Both the position numbers and the translations under genes were made by a program. From Ferruginibacter sp. (GTDB taxonomy: Bacteria; Bacteroidota; Bacteroidia; Chitinophagales; Chitinophagaceae), in NCBI GenBank assembly GCA_025362765.1, contig JANYFI010000365.1, positions 1 through 8,161 on the forward strand: 8,161 nt of DNA. Reading direction: 5' to 3'. Below are positions 5,623-8,161 of the stretch, piece after piece. The notes beneath the pieces are model-generated. The model was not told where the DNA came from and searched no databases. It was given only the letters and a program-made list of their open reading frames with translations. The stretch's first letter is position 1. Each line of letters opens with the position of its first letter.

Positions 5623-7887
5623 TTATAAATTGAATTTTAATTTTATGCCGCCATAATAATTTTCGGGTGCCGAAGGATTAAAATAGCGGTTGCCTGCAGC
5701 GTTTAAATCATTACCCAAACTGTAAGGCTTGTTAAAAGACCTGTCGAAAGAAAAGTAAATTTCCCCCTCCATTCCTTTGCACAGTCTCCTTTTATATCCT
5801 ACTCTGCCAAGCAATAAATTGTACTGGGCGGCAAAAAAAGTATTGGCATCGTTCAATGGTAAAATATCAGTATAACTATAGGTAATGTTTACATACAACC
5901 CTTGCCTGGTAACAACATCAGCACCAAACAAAAAAACATTGGGTGGTGTGCCGGTTAATTTATTGCCACTGTAATCGCTGGCGATTTGTTTGTATTCTTT
6001 AAACCTTGCATTGATGTTGGTATAATTACTCCAAAGTTTTAGCTCCTGCACAAAACCTTTGTTGCTCCGGACAGGATAATAATTTACTACTACTTCCAAA
6101 CCGTTCTGTTTTGTTTTACCGGTGTTTACAAAATAATCTGCCCCGCTTGCATCACGCCTTGTTACAATGGTATTGTTCAGGTAAAAAATATACCAGGCGG
6201 CATCTATAAATAATTTATTTTTTACAGGTTCGGTCCTGAAGCCAAGTTCATAATTCGTTGCTTTTTCAGCCTCCAGCGAAGCATTAAAAATACCTGCAGA
6301 AGGTACTATCTCATCTATTGTCGGGGGTGAGTAGCCTTTGCTGACAGTGGCATACAGGCTGTAATTTTTATTGATCTTTTTCAGTAAAGAAATACGGGGC
6401 ACTACAACAGGATCAAATGTTTTATTGATGGTATTTACCGGCCGTTGGTTCAGCCTGGTAAAAGCATAATTGTAATTGTTGTAACTAACCCCGGCATTGA
6501 TGATTAAATTTTCAGCCAGGCTGATATCTCCCTGCAAAAAAATATTGTACTGCGTAGCACCAATCTCATCATCAAACTGCAACGTATCCGGCACGCCCAG
6601 TATATTGCCAAATGTTCTGGTGCTGGTAAAGCCGTACTGGTACTCGCCGCCAAAATGGATGGTTACATTGTTGTGGTGGTATTGTGTAACACTGCGGCCA
6701 CCAATACCCTGCTCCGTTTTGCGCTGGTAATTTAAAATACTGGGATTTTTAAAACGGGTATTGCTTGTGTAAATACTGGTAGTGTTGTTCCAGGCTGCAT
6801 TAAACTGGTATGTATTGGCAAAGCCTGCAAAAAATGTTTTTACAAACAAGGCCGCCTGCTGATCAGCGGCACTTTTAAAAGCACCGCCTGCCGGTCTCGA
6901 CTGGCGTGGATTTACGGCCACTTGTGCAGCAGTTAAACCGCCGGGTGTCTGGTAATACAAATCGCTGTAAAAAATATTGGTGCTGATGCTTTGCTTTTTA
7001 CTTACATCATACGACGCTGTGTAATTGGCTACATCCCTGCGCATGTTGGTTTGGTTACGCCAGCCATCACTCTGCTGGTGTGCATAGCTAAAGCTGGTGT
7101 TTGTTGTAGCGGTACTTTTTTTATAAGCCACGTTTGTTTCAAACATTCCCCAGCTACCAGTCAGGGTATTTATGCTGATGCTGTTTTCATTATTATCTGC
7201 CCCACGACTGCTTAACAACACCACGCCACCAGTGCCTGCACCGTACATGCTGCCACCCGGACCTTTTATAATTTCAATTTTACCCACATTACTAAAGCCA
7301 AGCTGGTTCAGGTAGGTGTTGCCGTTGGCATCCGTAAAGGGTATGCCGTTCCAGTAAACTTTTACGTTGCGTACACCAAAAGGCGACCGCAATAAATTAC
7401 CCCGGATAGAGAGGCGGTAGCTGCCGGGGCTGCGTTCATCCATCTTAACGCCCGGCACTGTATTTACGGCCTGTAAAATGGAGGCGTTGCTATACCTTTC
7501 AAGATCTGCCTTACCCAATACAGTAACTGTAACAGGAATATTTTTTAACGCAGTATTTCTTTCAAAAGCCGTTACGGTAGCGGTTGATAAAAACCCGGCA
7601 AAAGGATTTAGCGTAACGCTTATCAATTGCCCCGCTGTATATTTATTTGTTTGGGAAAGATAACCGGTATAAGAAAAACTGATGGATGTTGAAGTGCTGC
7701 TATCACTAAATATAAACGTACCTGTGGTGTCAGTAACCGCAACAGGCTTGCCGGCTGTACTGATGGTTACACCTTCAAGCGGCAGGTTGTTTGTGGCATT
7801 GATTACAACACCTTTAAAACTATTTTGTGCCATTAACAGGCTGCCCGAAAAACAACATAAAAAAACAACAATCAATTTATACTGCAT
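5623..7887 (-). CDS. TonB-dependent outer-membrane receptor, probably for a corrinoid
   Basis: The product has 754 residues. A signal peptide (1-20, ending LLMA before QNSF) leads to a carboxypeptidase-regulatory-like domain (about 23-93: FKGVVINATNNLPLEGVTI ... TDTTGTFIFS), common in Bacteroidota receptors. A TonB-box-like stretch TATVTAF (102-108) follows, then the plug domain (about 112-228) with IPVTVTVLGKADLERYS, SYRLSIRGN, VYWNGIPFTDANG and IEIIKGPGGSMYGAGTGGV. The rest is a beta-barrel of aromatic-rich strands, including the conserved SLYATVSKGYSPPTIDEI and KATNYELGFRTEP. The plug and barrel resemble FecA/BtuB-type receptors for small chelates, not SusC glycan importers, and no susD follows. 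The gene lies 10 bases before cobS on the same strand, so I infer uptake of cobalamin or cobinamide; ligand specificity cannot be read from the sequence. The chain ends in NL where many outer-membrane proteins end in an aromatic residue. The ATG start is well placed for the signal peptide. Confidence 0.93.
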   Translation of the reverse strand: MQYKLIVVFLCCFSGSLLMAQNSFKGVVINATNNLPLEGVTISTAGKPVAVTDTTGTFIFSDSSTSTSISFSYTGYLSQTNKYTAGQLISVTLNPFAGFLSTATVTAFERNTALKNIPVTVTVLGKADLERYSNASILQAVNTVPGVKMDERSPGSYRLSIRGNLLRSPFGVRNVKVYWNGIPFTDANGNTYLNQLGFSNVGKIEIIKGPGGSMYGAGTGGVVLLSSRGADNNENSISINTLTGSWGMFETNVAYKKSTATTNTSFSYAHQQSDGWRNQTNMRRDVANYTASYDVSKKQSISTNIFYSDLYYQTPGGLTAAQVAVNPRQSRPAGGAFKSAADQQAALFVKTFFAGFANTYQFNAAWNNTTSIYTSNTRFKNPSILNYQRKTEQGIGGRSVTQYHHNNVTIHFGGEYQYGFTSTRTFGNILGVPDTLQFDDEIGATQYNIFLQGDISLAENLIINAGVSYNNYNYAFTRLNQRPVNTINKTFDPVVVPRISLLKKINKNYSLYATVSKGYSPPTIDEIVPSAGIFNASLEAEKATNYELGFRTEPVKNKLFIDAAWYIFYLNNTIVTRRDASGADYFVNTGKTKQNGLEVVVNYYPVRSNKGFVQELKLWSNYTNINARFKEYKQIASDYSGNKLTGTPPNVFLFGADVVTRQGLYVNITYSYTDILPLNDANTFFAAQYNLLLGRVGYKRRLCKGMEGEIYFSFDRSFNKPYSLGNDLNAAGNRYFNPSAPENYYGGIKLKFNL

Positions 7888-7997
7888 AGCTTTTTGGTAA
7901 AATTTAGTGGGGTAAGTTAAATCAGATATTTATAAAAGAAGGAAATAAATAACTTGCAGGATATTTAAAATTCATAGATTTTATTGTTGCCCAATAA
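7888..7997 (-). other. Leader of the receptor-cobS-cobC cluster; no riboswitch seen
   Basis: This AT-rich stretch precedes the receptor start. Corrinoid uptake genes are often controlled by a cobalamin riboswitch, so I looked on the minus strand for its conserved B12-box-like core (GCCACTG) and the associated purine-rich elements, and found neither here nor in the remainder up to 8161. No clear TAnnTTTG promoter element is visible either. The control of the cluster is therefore not explained by the window. Confidence 0.5.
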
Positions 7998-7998
7998 G

Positions 7999-8115
7999 CA
8001 GGGCCTTCCCGCTATAACGGGCCGGGCTTTACGCTGCAAGTACGGCACAGATATGGCCCCACCCACCTCCCTTTTGGTGAGGTGGGTGGGGCGCTCACCG
8101 GGCATTCCGCTACAA
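7999..8115. repeat. GC-rich intergenic element with short motif copies and a long hairpin
   Basis: Three degenerate copies of a motif of about 18 bases lie in direct orientation: 7999-8017 (GGGCCTTCCCGCTATAA core), 8022-8039 (CCGGGCTTTACGCTGCAA) and 8098-8115 (CCGGGCATTCCGCTACAA). The last two differ at 3 of 18 positions; the first needs one inserted base. Between copies 2 and 3 lies the perfect hairpin at 8056-8092. The GC content is far above that of the flanks and no gene is visible. The layout suggests a dispersed REP-like intergenic repeat, but copy number elsewhere cannot be seen here. Confidence 0.5.
8056..8092. repeat. Perfect 14-bp GC-rich inverted repeat
   Basis: GCCCCACCCACCTC (8056-8069) pairs without mismatch with GAGGTGGGTGGGGC (8079-8092) around a 9-base loop CCTTTTGGT. 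Neither strand carries a T run after the stem, so it is not a typical intrinsic terminator. It lies within the repeat patch at 7999-8115, about 170 bases upstream of the receptor gene. Confidence 0.85.
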
Positions 8116-8161
8116 TCCCTAACGCAACAGGTTATTCCTTATCAGATACATCCGCTGCCTC

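Noticed and set aside
7999..8115. CRISPR array
   Set aside because: The three motif copies are degenerate and unevenly spaced, one interval holds a long hairpin, and no cas gene is present.
7888..8161. Cobalamin riboswitch upstream of the receptor gene
   Set aside because: Its conserved core could not be found on the minus strand by eye.

Overview
The window looks like chromosomal DNA from a Bacteroidota bacterium, probably of the Chitinophagaceae type. The evidence is an AT-rich base composition, a TonB-dependent receptor with an N-terminal carboxypeptidase-regulatory-like domain, a short lipoprotein, a TATATTTG-type -7 promoter element, absence of clear Shine-Dalgarno sequences, and protein wording that resembles Bacteroidota homologues I know. 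All genes I accept lie on the minus strand, so transcription runs from high to low coordinates.

Region by region, in transcription order. 8161-7888: gene-free, with a GC-rich patch containing a perfect 14-bp hairpin and three degenerate copies of a short motif. 7887-4225: a tight gene cluster of a TonB-dependent outer-membrane receptor, cobS (adenosylcobinamide-GDP ribazoletransferase) and cobC (alpha-ribazole phosphatase). The receptor and cobS are 10 bases apart, and cobS and cobC overlap by 19 bases. 4178-3588: a MarC-family membrane protein with a likely promoter of its own. 3581-3510: tRNA-Arg(CCG), beginning 6 bases after the MarC stop codon and followed by a good intrinsic terminator. 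3506-3047: gene-free. 3046-2384: a lipoprotein of unknown function. 2383-1804: gene-free, with a strong terminator hairpin that works best on the plus strand, where no gene is seen. 1803-712: a protein resembling the bacterial eRF1-like (baeRF) proteins. 645-21: a decayed gene whose pieces resemble the HEAT-repeat and cyclic-nucleotide-binding end of a larger protein.

The main functional unit is the receptor-cobS-cobC cluster. CobS joins adenosylcobinamide-GDP to alpha-ribazole (or its 5'-phosphate), and CobC removes the phosphate; together they complete the cobalamin nucleotide loop. The co-directional, nearly contiguous receptor is therefore best read as an importer of a corrinoid (cobalamin or cobinamide), although its sequence alone does not prove the ligand. 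I see no cobalamin riboswitch in the 274 bases upstream of the receptor, and cobU and cobT are not in the window.

I found no defence system, CRISPR array, prophage or intact mobile element. The less ordinary items are the decayed multi-domain gene, the baeRF-like protein, the orphan plus-strand terminator with two hairpins before it, the repeat/hairpin patch at the right edge, and the apparent TTG start of cobS.
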